Source of the DNA: UBA2329 sp964577215
GTDB taxonomy: Bacteria > Bacteroidota > Bacteroidia > Chitinophagales > Saprospiraceae
Reading direction: 5' to 3'
Assembly (NCBI GenBank): GCA_964577215.1
Contig: CAZNYK010000109.1
Span: forward strand, 1-13,927
DNA length: 13,927 nt
In this document: positions 1-7,713 of the stretch, piece after piece
How the letters are laid out: every line of letters begins with the position of its first letter
How positions within the stretch are numbered: position 1 is the first letter of the stretch
Translations under genes and position numbers: made by a program
Notes under the pieces: model-generated
Databases searched by the model: none
What the model was told of the DNA's origin: nothing
The model's input: the letters and a program-made list of their open reading frames with translations, nothing else

Positions 1-24
1 ATACTCTAACCAAACCAAATACTG

Positions 25-2721
25 TTGTTGGAAATACGAGCCGCATATTTCTTGATATTTCTTTTGGGGACCTTTGCCGCTACTGCTCAAAAGCTCCCGG
101 AAAAAGGCGTTCCCTTGCTGGTGAATTTCACGCCTTCCGATTATCACAATAAAGGAAAAGTTTGGGACATTCGCTCTGCCCATAGCGGTATCGTATATAT
201 AGCAGCCGACAAAGGGCTGTTGGAATACGATGGAAATACCTGGAACAGTTATAAGGGCAGCAATGGGTTCACCCGGTCATTGCTTTTGGTTAACGATTCG
301 CTGATCTATACAGGTTCTGATTTGGATTTCGGAGTTTGGAAAAAAAACAAATACCAGGCTTTTGAATATACTTCCTTGTATCCGTTTCAAAAAGATGCCA
401 ATGATGTCAATGAAGAATTTTGGGATGTTCACCAATTGAAAGAGAATATTATTTTTGTATCGTCTCAAAACATTTACGTATATAAAAACGGGCAACTTAC
501 CCAAATCGCCGCGCCGTATAAATTTTCAGGTAGTTTTGAGGTGAATGGCGCTTTGTATTTCGCAGATGAAAAATTCGGCTTATATACCTTCAATGGTCTG
601 TCTCTCAAAAAAGTATTCGATTATCCTGCCGGCACAAGTTTTCAAATTTCAGGAATTTATGAATACCAAGAAGGGATTGTATTAGTTACCAAAAATTCGG
701 GGTTATTTTTCTATTCAGCTGGAAAAATAGGCCCATTGGATAATGCTTTATCTGAGAATTTAAAAATAGCCAATGTTTTTTGTTTTGAAGTGATCGGTGA
801 GTCGTACCTGGCGTTTGGAACCGTTTTAAAAGGCTTGTATGTTGCTGATTTAGATGGGAATATAATTCATTGCATCAATAAATACAAAGGGCTGCCCAAT
901 AACACGGTTTTGAGCTTGCATTACAGCCAATCCGGAAAGTTGTGGATGGGAATGGATTATGGCGTTTCTGCATTAGACCTCAGAAATAATCTGACCTATT
1001 TTTTTGACTACCGGGGCGACTTCGGTACAGGCTACACCGCTTTGTTGAAAGATGGTATCTTCTATTTGGGCACAAACCAGGGGTTGTATATGTCGAAATG
1101 GGAAGGCCTGAATAATGATACGGATTTTATCGGTTTTCAATTGGTTCCGGGAACTGAGGGGCAGGTTTGGACTTTGGAAAATATTGGCGGTGATTTATTT
1201 ATAGGCCACGACCGGGGGTTATTTGTCTTACAAGAGAATACCATTCAACAACTGGGCGGCGAACAGGGGGTCTGGACAATCCTGCCGTATAAGGATTATT
1301 TATTGACCGGGAATTATAACGGCATTTCAATTTTTAAAAAGTCCGGCAACCGCTGGGATTTTTTAAAAAAAATGGAACTTATATTAGGTTCTTGCAACCA
1401 GGTGATCGTTGAAAAGGACAATATTCTGTGGATAAACATACCCAATTATGGCATTATCAGAGCTGTTTTAGACCGTAATCTATATCCTTCCGAAAGGCTA
1501 ATTTTTCCCGAAAGCAGTTTTGAAGGAGATGATCTGTGTCTCATCAGGAACAACGAAGGGATACATGTGGTTACCGGGAAATTTCAATATGCCTTCAATG
1601 CAACTGAAAAAAAATTCACTCATAAGACAGAAATATTGCCTTATCCCCGGGTAGGAGCACTGCTGTCGGGTGTTTATCAGCCGGTTGCTTTGCATCCTGA
1701 TTATGAATTCTATCCTGTGTTCAATGGCTTCGCCCTGAAGTATCTCACCAATGTCGAAAAGCAAAGCGGATCGGTCAACTCGCTTGTACTCAGGAAAATT
1801 GAAGCTTTCAGTAATGAAGAAAATATGCTGTTCTATCCCGGCGCAAAGATTCCATACCGGCTTAATAATCTCAGAATTGAATTTATTGTTCCCAACCAGG
1901 ATGATGTTTTGTATCAGTATCAATTAAATGGTTCAGGCGAATGGAGGGATTGGTCTCTGGATAATTCTTTTGAGTTTTTTGGATTAAGACACGGAACGCA
2001 TACTCTTGTGTTGCAGGCAAAGGTTAAGGGCGTAATTACCGAGCCTGCGTCTATCTCATTTAGTATTGCCGCACCATGGTACTTTTCCTGGTATGCCTGT
2101 GTTTTTTACGTTTTATTGTTGATTTTTATGGTTGGCCTCATCAGGGGTTGGCAAAAAAGGTCTTTAAAGAAGCAAAAAGAAAATTTTCTGGTTAAAGAGC
2201 AAAAATCATTGCGAGAACAGGCGGAGAAACATGAACATGAAATCATGATCCTGGAGCAGGAAAGACAAAAAAACGAGCTCGACCATTTAAAGCAGCAACT
2301 TAGGACTAAAACTGTAGAGCTGGCGAACAAGGCAAAAGATAACGAAGATAAAAACCGTTTACTGCTGACCTTGAAAGAGAAATTGGACAGCGCTCAGAAC
2401 AATCCGGCCGTATCCAAAATGAGATGGCGGGAAATACAAGCTTTATTGGATTCCTACCTCAAGGTAGAGGATAAAACATTTGAAATTCAAATGGATGAAC
2501 TGCATCAGGAGTTTTACAAAAAATTAAAAGATAAATTTCCTGCCCTCTCCGTAAATGATTTGCGCTGGTGTGTTTATTTAAAAATAGGACTCAATACCAA
2601 AGAAATTGCAGATATGCTGAAGATACTGCCATCAAGCGCTTTTATCACTCGCTCGCGGCTCCGCAAAAAACTCGACTTGACAGCCGAAGAGGACCTGCAT
2701 GATTTTTTAAACAACCTTTGA
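25..2721 (+). CDS. Periplasmic beta-propeller / Y_Y_Y / LuxR-type HTH membrane sensor-regulator
   Basis: Predicted one-protein sensor and transcription regulator of the Bacteroidota propeller type. Residues 1-21 form a signal peptide ending in ATAQ. Residues of about 25-600 carry repeated propeller blades with motifs such as ADKGLLEYDGNTW, GKLWMGMDYGV and LGTNQGLYM. About 614-685 is a Y_Y_Y domain (YQYQLNGSGEWRDWS). Residues 685-709 are one membrane segment, 711-792 a charged coiled coil, and about 842-882 a LuxR/GerE-like helix-turn-helix (NTKEIADMLKI...TRSRLRKKL). There is no histidine kinase or receiver domain, so signalling would pass directly from periplasm to the HTH, unlike classical hybrid two-component systems. 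The start is uncertain: an in-frame stop lies at 7-9 and no ATG exists before the signal peptide, so TTG at 25 (or 28) is used. The gene is clearly more AT-rich than its neighbours. Target genes are not evident; it is alone on its strand here and converges on the next gene with a 24-bp gap. Confidence 0.88.
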   Translation: MLEIRAAYFLIFLLGTFAATAQKLPEKGVPLLVNFTPSDYHNKGKVWDIRSAHSGIVYIAADKGLLEYDGNTWNSYKGSNGFTRSLLLVNDSLIYTGSDLDFGVWKKNKYQAFEYTSLYPFQKDANDVNEEFWDVHQLKENIIFVSSQNIYVYKNGQLTQIAAPYKFSGSFEVNGALYFADEKFGLYTFNGLSLKKVFDYPAGTSFQISGIYEYQEGIVLVTKNSGLFFYSAGKIGPLDNALSENLKIANVFCFEVIGESYLAFGTVLKGLYVADLDGNIIHCINKYKGLPNNTVLSLHYSQSGKLWMGMDYGVSALDLRNNLTYFFDYRGDFGTGYTALLKDGIFYLGTNQGLYMSKWEGLNNDTDFIGFQLVPGTEGQVWTLENIGGDLFIGHDRGLFVLQENTIQQLGGEQGVWTILPYKDYLLTGNYNGISIFKKSGNRWDFLKKMELILGSCNQVIVEKDNILWINIPNYGIIRAVLDRNLYPSERLIFPESSFEGDDLCLIRNNEGIHVVTGKFQYAFNATEKKFTHKTEILPYPRVGALLSGVYQPVALHPDYEFYPVFNGFALKYLTNVEKQSGSVNSLVLRKIEAFSNEENMLFYPGAKIPYRLNNLRIEFIVPNQDDVLYQYQLNGSGEWRDWSLDNSFEFFGLRHGTHTLVLQAKVKGVITEPASISFSIAAPWYFSWYACVFYVLLLIFMVGLIRGWQKRSLKKQKENFLVKEQKSLREQAEKHEHEIMILEQERQKNELDHLKQQLRTKTVELANKAKDNEDKNRLLLTLKEKLDSAQNNPAVSKMRWREIQALLDSYLKVEDKTFEIQMDELHQEFYKKLKDKFPALSVNDLRWCVYLKIGLNTKEIADMLKILPSSAFITRSRLRKKLDLTAEEDLHDFLNNL

Positions 2722-2745
2722 TTATGCTCGGTATCTATACTCTCC

Positions 2746-4044
2746 TCACCTTGCAAAATCCGCCTCATACCGCCCCTGTATCCGCTCCATCGGGGGGTTG
2801 AAGTAGCCGTATTTCAGATCGGGAAATTCCTCGCGCAACATTTGCATCAGGTTTCTCACGCCGATCGGTTCGCCCGGGTCCTCTAATCCGACGCGCTGCA
2901 AGTACCAGTCCGGGTCTATGTTGAAGTTTCGCCACTGTATCATTTTCAGGCCGGTACTGCGTATGGCGGCGCGAAGCGCTTCGTACTCCGCTTCCGTGTC
3001 GGTCGCCCCGGGGAAGACGAAGTAGTTGAAGCTCGTCCAGCCTCCGTAGCGGTTCACCACCCGGATGCTCTCTAAGATGTCCTCGAATGCGTAGTTGTTG
3101 GGCCGGTAGTACGCATTGTAAATGTCGGGTTGCAGGGAGTTGGTGCTTACGCGGATGCTGTTGAGGCCTGCCTTGCAGAGCGCTTCCACGGCTGCCGGCT
3201 TGCTGCCGTTGGTGTTGATGTTAATGCTGCCTTTTGGGGTGAACTTGCGGATTTGAATGATGGCCTCTCGCAGCGTTTCCCACATGAGCAGCGGCTCGCC
3301 TTCGCAGCCTTGCCCGAAGCTGATGATTGGGAAAGGCGCCGATTCCAAATGCGGTACGGTGAATTCCACGATCTCGCCGGCGCTGGGCTTGAAGTCGAGC
3401 CTGAACTGCGGCGAAGGCACCGGCTCCTCCTGCGGTTGCATGGAGATGCAGCCGATGCAATTGGAATTGCATGCAGGAGATGCCGGCACGGGGCATTCCC
3501 ATCGGCCCATGAAGTAGTTGCGCGCGGCAGGGCAGTGGTAGGTGAGCGCGCAGTTGTCGGCCAGGTGTTCCACAATGCGGTTTTGAGGGTAACGCCGGCG
3601 CATATCTTCAATACCCATATGTATCCGTTCCTGGTCGAAGCCGGCGCATTCCTGCCGTATATCCTGCTCGATGCGGACTGCGGGCACGTAGTTTTTTCCC
3701 CGGTAATATCCCACCGAAGTATAGCAGAAGAGCGGTAAGGGCTGCGCTCCCGGTTCATTTTGGAAAGGCGCGATGTACAGTCCCGTGTAGGCGGGCGGTA
3801 CAAATGCGGCCACGGCCCAGCCTTTGTCGCAGGGGCGAATTTCGCCGGTTTTTACGTCAATGCCGAGGCCCCGGCGATTGGGCAGTTCGTACAGGTTGCC
3901 GCCGTCGGGCAGTTCTATCCAGTCTTCTGCGGGTACCGGGTCAACGTAGTAGCCGCTGCGGCCGGCGGCGTAGAGGGAAGTGTCTTCAAACACGTTGCCC
4001 TCGCCGTCAGAGTAGAGCAGGAAAGGGGATCGGGAAAGAGCCAT
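2746..4044 (-). CDS. Radical SAM enzyme with cysteine-rich N-terminal region
   Basis: A 432-aa radical SAM protein. The CxxxCxxC motif that holds the catalytic 4Fe-4S cluster is CNSNCIGC at residues 192-199. It is followed by GQGCEGEPLL (245-254), which resembles the SAM-binding GGE region, and by ININTNGS (274-281) and SIRVSTNS (297-304), typical later strands of the radical SAM barrel. The CxxxCxxC motif lies unusually late, after about 190 residues that form a separate N-terminal domain. Further cysteines at 165, 171 and 184 (CALTYHC, WEC) sit just before it and might bind another metal centre. The ATG at 4044 is chosen over an in-frame ATG at 4089 because a TACCTTTG promoter box lies at 4094-4087, which would overlap the longer reading frame. 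The substrate is unknown; no peptide precursor or partner gene is next to it, and there is no recognisable SPASM domain. It appears to be a single-gene unit. Confidence 0.85.
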   Translation of the reverse strand: MALSRSPFLLYSDGEGNVFEDTSLYAAGRSGYYVDPVPAEDWIELPDGGNLYELPNRRGLGIDVKTGEIRPCDKGWAVAAFVPPAYTGLYIAPFQNEPGAQPLPLFCYTSVGYYRGKNYVPAVRIEQDIRQECAGFDQERIHMGIEDMRRRYPQNRIVEHLADNCALTYHCPAARNYFMGRWECPVPASPACNSNCIGCISMQPQEEPVPSPQFRLDFKPSAGEIVEFTVPHLESAPFPIISFGQGCEGEPLLMWETLREAIIQIRKFTPKGSININTNGSKPAAVEALCKAGLNSIRVSTNSLQPDIYNAYYRPNNYAFEDILESIRVVNRYGGWTSFNYFVFPGATDTEAEYEALRAAIRSTGLKMIQWRNFNIDPDWYLQRVGLEDPGEPIGVRNLMQMLREEFPDLKYGYFNPPMERIQGRYEADFAR

Positions 4045-4086
4045 GCTGTTATTTCTGGTGAAAATTTGACTGCGGGATACAAACTG

Positions 4087-4094
4087 CAAAGGTA
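4087..4094 (-). promoter_or_regulatory. Bacteroidota -7 promoter box for the radical SAM gene
   Basis: TACCTTTG on the minus strand matches the Bacteroidota sigma-ABfr -7 consensus TAnnTTTG, and is followed by CAG. It lies 43 bp upstream of the ATG at 4044. No clear -33 TTG is visible at the expected distance. Confidence 0.55.
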
Positions 4095-4164
4095 ACGGCC
4101 TTCAGGGAAACTTGCTAAATGCGAGGAAAAGAACTCGGATATTTGCTTTGGGGATTATAAGCCG

Positions 4165-4329
4165 GCTTCAAGCTGCAAGNNNNNNNNNNNNNNNNNNNNN
4201 NNNNNNNNNNNNNNNNNNNNNNNNNNNNNNNNNNNNNNNNNNNNNNNNNNNNNNNNNNNNNNNNNNNNNNNNNNNNNNNTCAAGCTGCAAGTTACAGGCT
4301 AAAAGCTCGCAACCTGAAGCTTGAAGCTT
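4165..4329. repeat. Short direct and inverted repeats flanking the assembly gap
   Basis: TCAAGCTGCAAG occurs at 4168-4179, directly left of the gap, and again at 4280-4291, directly right of it. GCTTCAAGCT at 4165-4174 is the exact reverse complement of AGCTTGAAGC at 4318-4327, and AAGCTT is repeated within 4317-4329. The region therefore seems to be a low-complexity repeat cluster built on AAGCTT/CAAGCTGCAAG-type units that broke the assembly. The true number of units is unknown. Confidence 0.7.
4180..4279. other. Assembly gap (100 N) in the intergenic spacer
   Basis: Exactly 100 N residues, the usual placeholder for a scaffold gap of unknown length. The gap lies in the 299-bp spacer between the radical SAM start (4044) and the DUF1684 stop (4344). 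Apart from the promoter box at 4087-4094 and the short repeats at the gap edges, no gene is visible in this spacer. Confidence 0.97.
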
Positions 4330-4343
4330 TTTTCTACCGCGGC

Positions 4344-5225
4344 TCAGTGTTCCCCGTGATTTTTCTCCCCGGCCGTCACGGCTGCTTTCAGGCGGTTTTC
4401 CGCCGGCGGCAGCAGGCAGGTAGCGTAAGGCGTGAACACGCAGGGCGGGTTGTAGGCCATGTTGAAATCGATTTCGGTTTTGCCGTTGTTTTCCGGCATG
4501 GATACAGACAGGTAGCGCCCGCCGCCGTAGGTCTCCACGCCGGTGGTGGCGTCGGAAAAGACGATGAAAAGATGCGTTTCGGTTTCCTCCAGCGCCAATA
4601 GCTCGCAGGGCTTTCCTTTAATCCGGAATTTCAGTACGCCGGGGCTGCGCTGTTCCACCTCCATGCCCAGTATATTGGGTACCATAATGGTACGCGGTTC
4701 GGGGAACGGCTCGAAGCGAGCCCGGATGCGCCATTTTTTGTCTGCCTCGAAATAGTCGATTGCCTTAAACTCTTTCAGTGCGGGGTGCTCCGCATCCCAA
4801 AGCCGGACGCCGTACAGTTCGCCCCGCTTGAGCACTACCCAGGAAAACCGCCCCATGTCCATGGCGTTTCCGCCGGGGTACATCAACACGCGGGAAATGG
4901 GTTCGCCCTGTTTTTGCACGGGTATTCCCGGCAGGATATCCATCCAAACGGAATCATTTTGCAGGCTGAAAGTGCCGATGTATTCGGGCGCGCCCTGGGG
5001 AAAAACCACCATATTGCCCTCAGCCGAGCCGAAGCTGTTTTCGCCCGGTTTCAACCACAGCAAACCGGCGAGTGAAAGCCAGCCCTTGGGCGCCTTCAGT
5101 TCCTCGGCGCGCATCCGGCGCCATTCCTTCAATCCGGCTTCATATGCCGGTTGCGCCTGTGTTTGTACCGGTATGCCGAAAGAGAGCGCTATCAAGATAT
5201 GCACCCAAAAGATCGTGTCTCTCAT
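4344..5225 (-). CDS. DUF1684 family exported protein
   Basis: A 293-aa protein of the DUF1684 family, function unknown. Residues 1-25 are a signal peptide (MRDTIFWVHILIALSFGIPVQTQAQ), so it is probably exported. Family landmarks are visible: WLSLAGLLWLKPGENSFG (49-66), VLMYPGGNAMDMGRFSW (113-129), FSDATTGVETYGGGRYLSV (223-241) and the C-terminal signature DFNMAYNPPCVFTPYATC...PPAENRL (253-279). An ATG also exists in frame at 5288, but the start at 5225 is preferred because it gives a clean signal peptide and overlaps the TGA of the upstream methyltransferase gene as ATGA, a usual arrangement for translational coupling. The two genes are therefore likely to be co-transcribed from the promoter at 5858-5851. 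Some members are described loosely as lipoprotein or envelope proteins; no lipobox cysteine is seen in this one. Confidence 0.9.
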   Translation of the reverse strand: MRDTIFWVHILIALSFGIPVQTQAQPAYEAGLKEWRRMRAEELKAPKGWLSLAGLLWLKPGENSFGSAEGNMVVFPQGAPEYIGTFSLQNDSVWMDILPGIPVQKQGEPISRVLMYPGGNAMDMGRFSWVVLKRGELYGVRLWDAEHPALKEFKAIDYFEADKKWRIRARFEPFPEPRTIMVPNILGMEVEQRSPGVLKFRIKGKPCELLALEETETHLFIVFSDATTGVETYGGGRYLSVSMPENNGKTEIDFNMAYNPPCVFTPYATCLLPPAENRLKAAVTAGEKNHGEH

Positions 5226-5824
5226 GTTTTTACTTTCATTTCTACAAACAACTCCCGGCCCAGCCTCGGCTTGATGGACGCATCGCAAAGCTCCATGCGG
5301 AGGATGTGAAAAAAGGGAGCGAAATATATTTCGTATTCCTGTGCCGTGCCACCGAAGGGCGGCCCTTCCTGCTCAAACGGCTCCGCGAAAAGCAAGCCAG
5401 CCAAAATGCCGCCGGGCCGCAGCAAGCGGGATGCATGCCGGGCATAGTGTGGGCGCTGCGCCGGGTCGATGGCGCAGAAGAAGGTCTGCTCTATCATGAG
5501 GTCAACCTGCATGTCTAATGCAAAGAAGTCGCATACTAAAAGATGCTCCGGGGGAAAACCCGGCGCCTGCTCCAGCAGGCCTTTGAATGCCGAGGGCGCC
5601 CAGTCGCACACCCATACGTTGGTGAATCCCTGCCGGTGCAGGTAAGCGGCCTCGTGGGCATGGCCCGCGCCGGGTATGAGTATGCGAAGGTTTTTATCCG
5701 GCAGACCGTCTATGTAATGCCTGATGGGCGGCGATACATTCCCGATGTTCCAGGGTGTATAGCCGTCGAGGTAGCGCTGCTCCCAGTAGGAGGGTGTGAG
5801 GTGGCCGGGTGCTTGTTCTTTCAT
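5222..5824 (-). CDS. TPMT-like class I SAM-dependent methyltransferase
   Basis: A 200-aa methyltransferase of the thiopurine S-methyltransferase family (Rossmann-fold, SAM-dependent). The sequence shows the family's N-terminal motif SYWEQRYLDGYTPWNIG (12-28), motif I as ILIPGAGHAHEA (48-59), the acidic end of strand 2 as VWVCDWAPSAF (70-80), DLMIEQTFFCAID (108-120) and LLRPGGILAG (134-143). Family members methylate thiols, selenium or tellurium compounds or halides; the substrate of this one cannot be read from sequence. The ATG at 5824 is chosen rather than the far upstream in-frame ATG at 5950, because 5824 begins just before the conserved part and a TACCTTTG promoter box lies at 5858-5851, inside the longer reading frame. 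It overlaps the following DUF1684 gene by 4 bp. Confidence 0.88.
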   Translation of the reverse strand: MKEQAPGHLTPSYWEQRYLDGYTPWNIGNVSPPIRHYIDGLPDKNLRILIPGAGHAHEAAYLHRQGFTNVWVCDWAPSAFKGLLEQAPGFPPEHLLVCDFFALDMQVDLMIEQTFFCAIDPAQRPHYARHASRLLRPGGILAGLLFAEPFEQEGPPFGGTAQEYEIYFAPFFHILRMELCDASIKPRLGRELFVEMKVKT

Positions 5825-5850
5825 AGGTGCAAAACGCTTGGTAACGGCTG

Positions 5851-5858
5851 CAAAGGTA
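5851..5858 (-). promoter_or_regulatory. Bacteroidota -7 promoter box for the TPMT-DUF1684 operon
   Basis: TACCTTTG on the minus strand, 27 bp upstream of the ATG at 5824. It shares TACCTTTGCAG with the box ahead of the radical SAM gene. No convincing -33 element is seen. It would yield a very short leader, common in this phylum. Confidence 0.55.
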
Positions 5859-5972
5859 GCGATTTCGGAGTATCGCGGGGTTTCAGAACTGGTCTCATTT
5901 TTAAGAACGGACTTGTGGTACGAGCAAAAACATAAAAAAGATTGCACCATTATCCAGCATCCTGAAAATTCT

Positions 5973-7589
5973 CTAATTCCCTCCCAACAAACTAATACTC
6001 ACCGTCGCCAATTCCGAGTCCGGGAACTTGGCGAAGTACAACTCGTCGGGCACAAGTCCGGCTTCGGCGGCGATGCGCCGGAACACGTCCACCTCCACGA
6101 TGTACTGATCGGAGTAGCCGTGTGTGGCGTCGTAGGCCGTAGCGCCCGTTTTGCCGGGGTTGGCCGCCGCAAGGTGCGGAGCTATGGTGTGCAACTCGAT
6201 GACCAAGAGGCCGAACTTAGACACATACGGCGCCCATTTGAGCAGGTGTTCCAACAGGCCGTCCTCTACGAGGTTGTTGGAGATGCGGCGACCGCGGTGG
6301 GCAAAAGCGCCGGTAGAGGTGCTCACCCGCGCCGGGTTAGGGTGGGCGGGGTCTTCCCAGATGCGGTTGTGGTCGAGGAAAGTGCGCACGTTGAGCAGGT
6401 CGTGCAGTTCGATGCCGTAGTTTTCGCGCAGGTCGGCGGCCAGCAGGTCGGGCCGGCCTATGTCGCCCCAGATGATCTTGGCCCAGATGTCGGCCTGTAT
6501 CAGGTTGGCGCGGGTAACGCGCAGGGCCGCCTCGTTGAAGTCGGCGCCCACTAAGAAGAGCGGGTGGTCTTCGAGCATTTCGCCGCGCAGGGTGCGCAGT
6601 TCAATCACTTCATACACGTGCTTGAGGAAGGCGCCGTTGCCGCAGCCCATGTCGAGGATGCCTTTTGGCTGCTCCTCGATGGGCCGGTTGAACAGGTTGA
6701 TGACGATCTCATCCACCTTTTTGAAGTAATTGGCGTGGGCGCTGCCGCTGCCCCACACGTTCATCTCCCGGTCCACGTGGAGTTCGGGGGCGCCGGCGGG
6801 TACGTTGCGCAAGGCATCGGGATCGCCGAAGAGGAGTTCGTCCAATTTCCGGAAGGTGGGAATGTACGACACGGTTACCCCGTAGGCGCCGGCCCGTTGG
6901 GCGAAAAACAGGCCGCGCGGCGTGAAGCTGTAATTGCGGTTTTTTTCAGAAAACCAGCCCAGGTGTGCCAGGAAGTCGAGTATCTCGCGAAAGCTCTCCG
7001 GGTCTTTGTGAAACTCCTCGGCCCGGAACGAGGCCTCCATGAAGTATTTGTGGAACATGCCGCCCATGCCTAAGTGCACAATGGTAGGCCCTACTATAAT
7101 ACCTTCGATGTGCTTGAGGACTTGCCGCTGCACGGCGCGTTCCATTTCGCTTTCGGCAGTCGGCAAATCGTATTGGCGGCGGTATTTGTCCATGATGGCC
7201 TTGAGCGCTAAAAAGGGTTCCCGCTCGAAGCGGCGGGGGTGGAATTTTTCGGAAAACTTGAGCAGGCGCACCACGTCGGCATACAGCGGTGCGAGGGGAA
7301 AAGCCAAGCGACCAGATTCGGTCATCGAGTAACTGATCTCGTCGGTCTTGTTGTCGATGTGCTGCTCCAACCAGCCTTGCGAGCTGAGCACCCGCAGCGC
7401 CACGTTGAGGTAGCCTTCGTTGGCGCTGAACTGCATGGTCAGCTCTTGCAGGGACGCTTTCCCATTTTTCAGCAGGTAGTCGAGTACGCCTTTTTCGTGA
7501 AGGGCATACGTCGTAGGCGCTGTAGCAATGCCGTCCAAATGGCGGAATATTTCAGCCCGGAAGGCGCTTTTTTCTTGTCGGGATATCAT
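5973..7589 (-). CDS. Stand-alone AprA/PKS-type methyltransferase with two winged-helix-like domains
   Basis: A 538-aa SAM-dependent methyltransferase. Residues of about 10-90 form a winged-helix/dimerisation-like domain (PTTYALHEKGVLDYLL...LNVALRVLSSQGWLEQ). About 165-240 form a second such domain (GPTIVHLGMGGMFHKYF...ILDFLAHLGWF...YSFTPRG), so the N-terminal half looks internally duplicated. The catalytic Rossmann domain begins near 300 with motif I ILDMGCGNGAFLKHV, followed by FLVGADFNEAAL, a motif NVRTFLDHNR (about 400-408) and LLVIELHT. The FLDH(N/D)R motif recalls methyltransferase domains of modular polyketide synthases of the AprA MT2 type; this link rests on memory of the family, not on a search. 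Free-standing homologues of similar length are known as uncharacterised class I methyltransferases. No ketosynthase, acyl carrier protein or other biosynthetic gene is adjacent, so the substrate is unknown. No clear -7 box was found upstream. Confidence 0.8.
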   Translation of the reverse strand: MISRQEKSAFRAEIFRHLDGIATAPTTYALHEKGVLDYLLKNGKASLQELTMQFSANEGYLNVALRVLSSQGWLEQHIDNKTDEISYSMTESGRLAFPLAPLYADVVRLLKFSEKFHPRRFEREPFLALKAIMDKYRRQYDLPTAESEMERAVQRQVLKHIEGIIVGPTIVHLGMGGMFHKYFMEASFRAEEFHKDPESFREILDFLAHLGWFSEKNRNYSFTPRGLFFAQRAGAYGVTVSYIPTFRKLDELLFGDPDALRNVPAGAPELHVDREMNVWGSGSAHANYFKKVDEIVINLFNRPIEEQPKGILDMGCGNGAFLKHVYEVIELRTLRGEMLEDHPLFLVGADFNEAALRVTRANLIQADIWAKIIWGDIGRPDLLAADLRENYGIELHDLLNVRTFLDHNRIWEDPAHPNPARVSTSTGAFAHRGRRISNNLVEDGLLEHLLKWAPYVSKFGLLVIELHTIAPHLAAANPGKTGATAYDATHGYSDQYIVEVDVFRRIAAEAGLVPDELYFAKFPDSELATVSISLLGGN

Positions 7590-7610
7590 AAGATTCTAAT
7601 TTTTGCGGGA

Positions 7611-7713
7611 GGAAAAATAGCCCGCCGAGTTCGCAAAGCCTTCTAATGCCTCATACTTCGCGGTCTTTGCGATCTTGGCGCGAGAAAAAAATAGCCCGCC
7701 GAGGACGCCAAGA
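7611..7713. repeat. Mosaic extragenic repeat with two 17-bp direct copies and inverted segments
   Basis: AAAAATAGCCCGCCGAG occurs at 7613-7629 and again at 7687-7703. The first copy is followed by TTCGCAAAG, the second by GACGCCAAG. Between them lies CTTTGCGATCTTGGCG (7665-7680), whose halves are complementary to both tails: CTTTGCGA (7665-7672) pairs with TCGCAAAG (7631-7638), and TCTTGGCG (7673-7680) pairs with CGCCAAGA (7706-7713). It therefore can form alternative hairpins. Probably a dispersed non-coding repeat of the genome. Confidence 0.75.

Noticed and set aside
3130..3738. 202-aa open frame on the plus strand
   Set aside because: Lies wholly antisense to the radical SAM gene, has no recognisable motif, and is explained by the high GC of that gene.
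3147..3803. 218-aa minus-strand open frame
   Set aside because: Another frame of the radical SAM gene; rich in S, R and P as expected from frame-shifted GC-rich coding DNA.
4112..4324. 70-aa open frame across the N gap
   Set aside because: Half of it is N, and the rest is repeat sequence.
4317..4329. Terminator for the DUF1684 operon
   Set aside because: The AAGCTT units are tandem copies, not a proper stem-loop, and on the minus strand no T-run follows them.
5825..5950. N-terminal extension of the TPMT-like gene
   Set aside because: Contains the TACCTTTG promoter box and adds no family-related residues.
6564..7073. 169-aa plus-strand open frame
   Set aside because: Antisense to the AprA-like methyltransferase, without motifs of its own.
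7611..7713. CRISPR-like array
   Set aside because: Only two copies of a 17-mer with unequal flanks and no regular spacers; no cas gene in the window.
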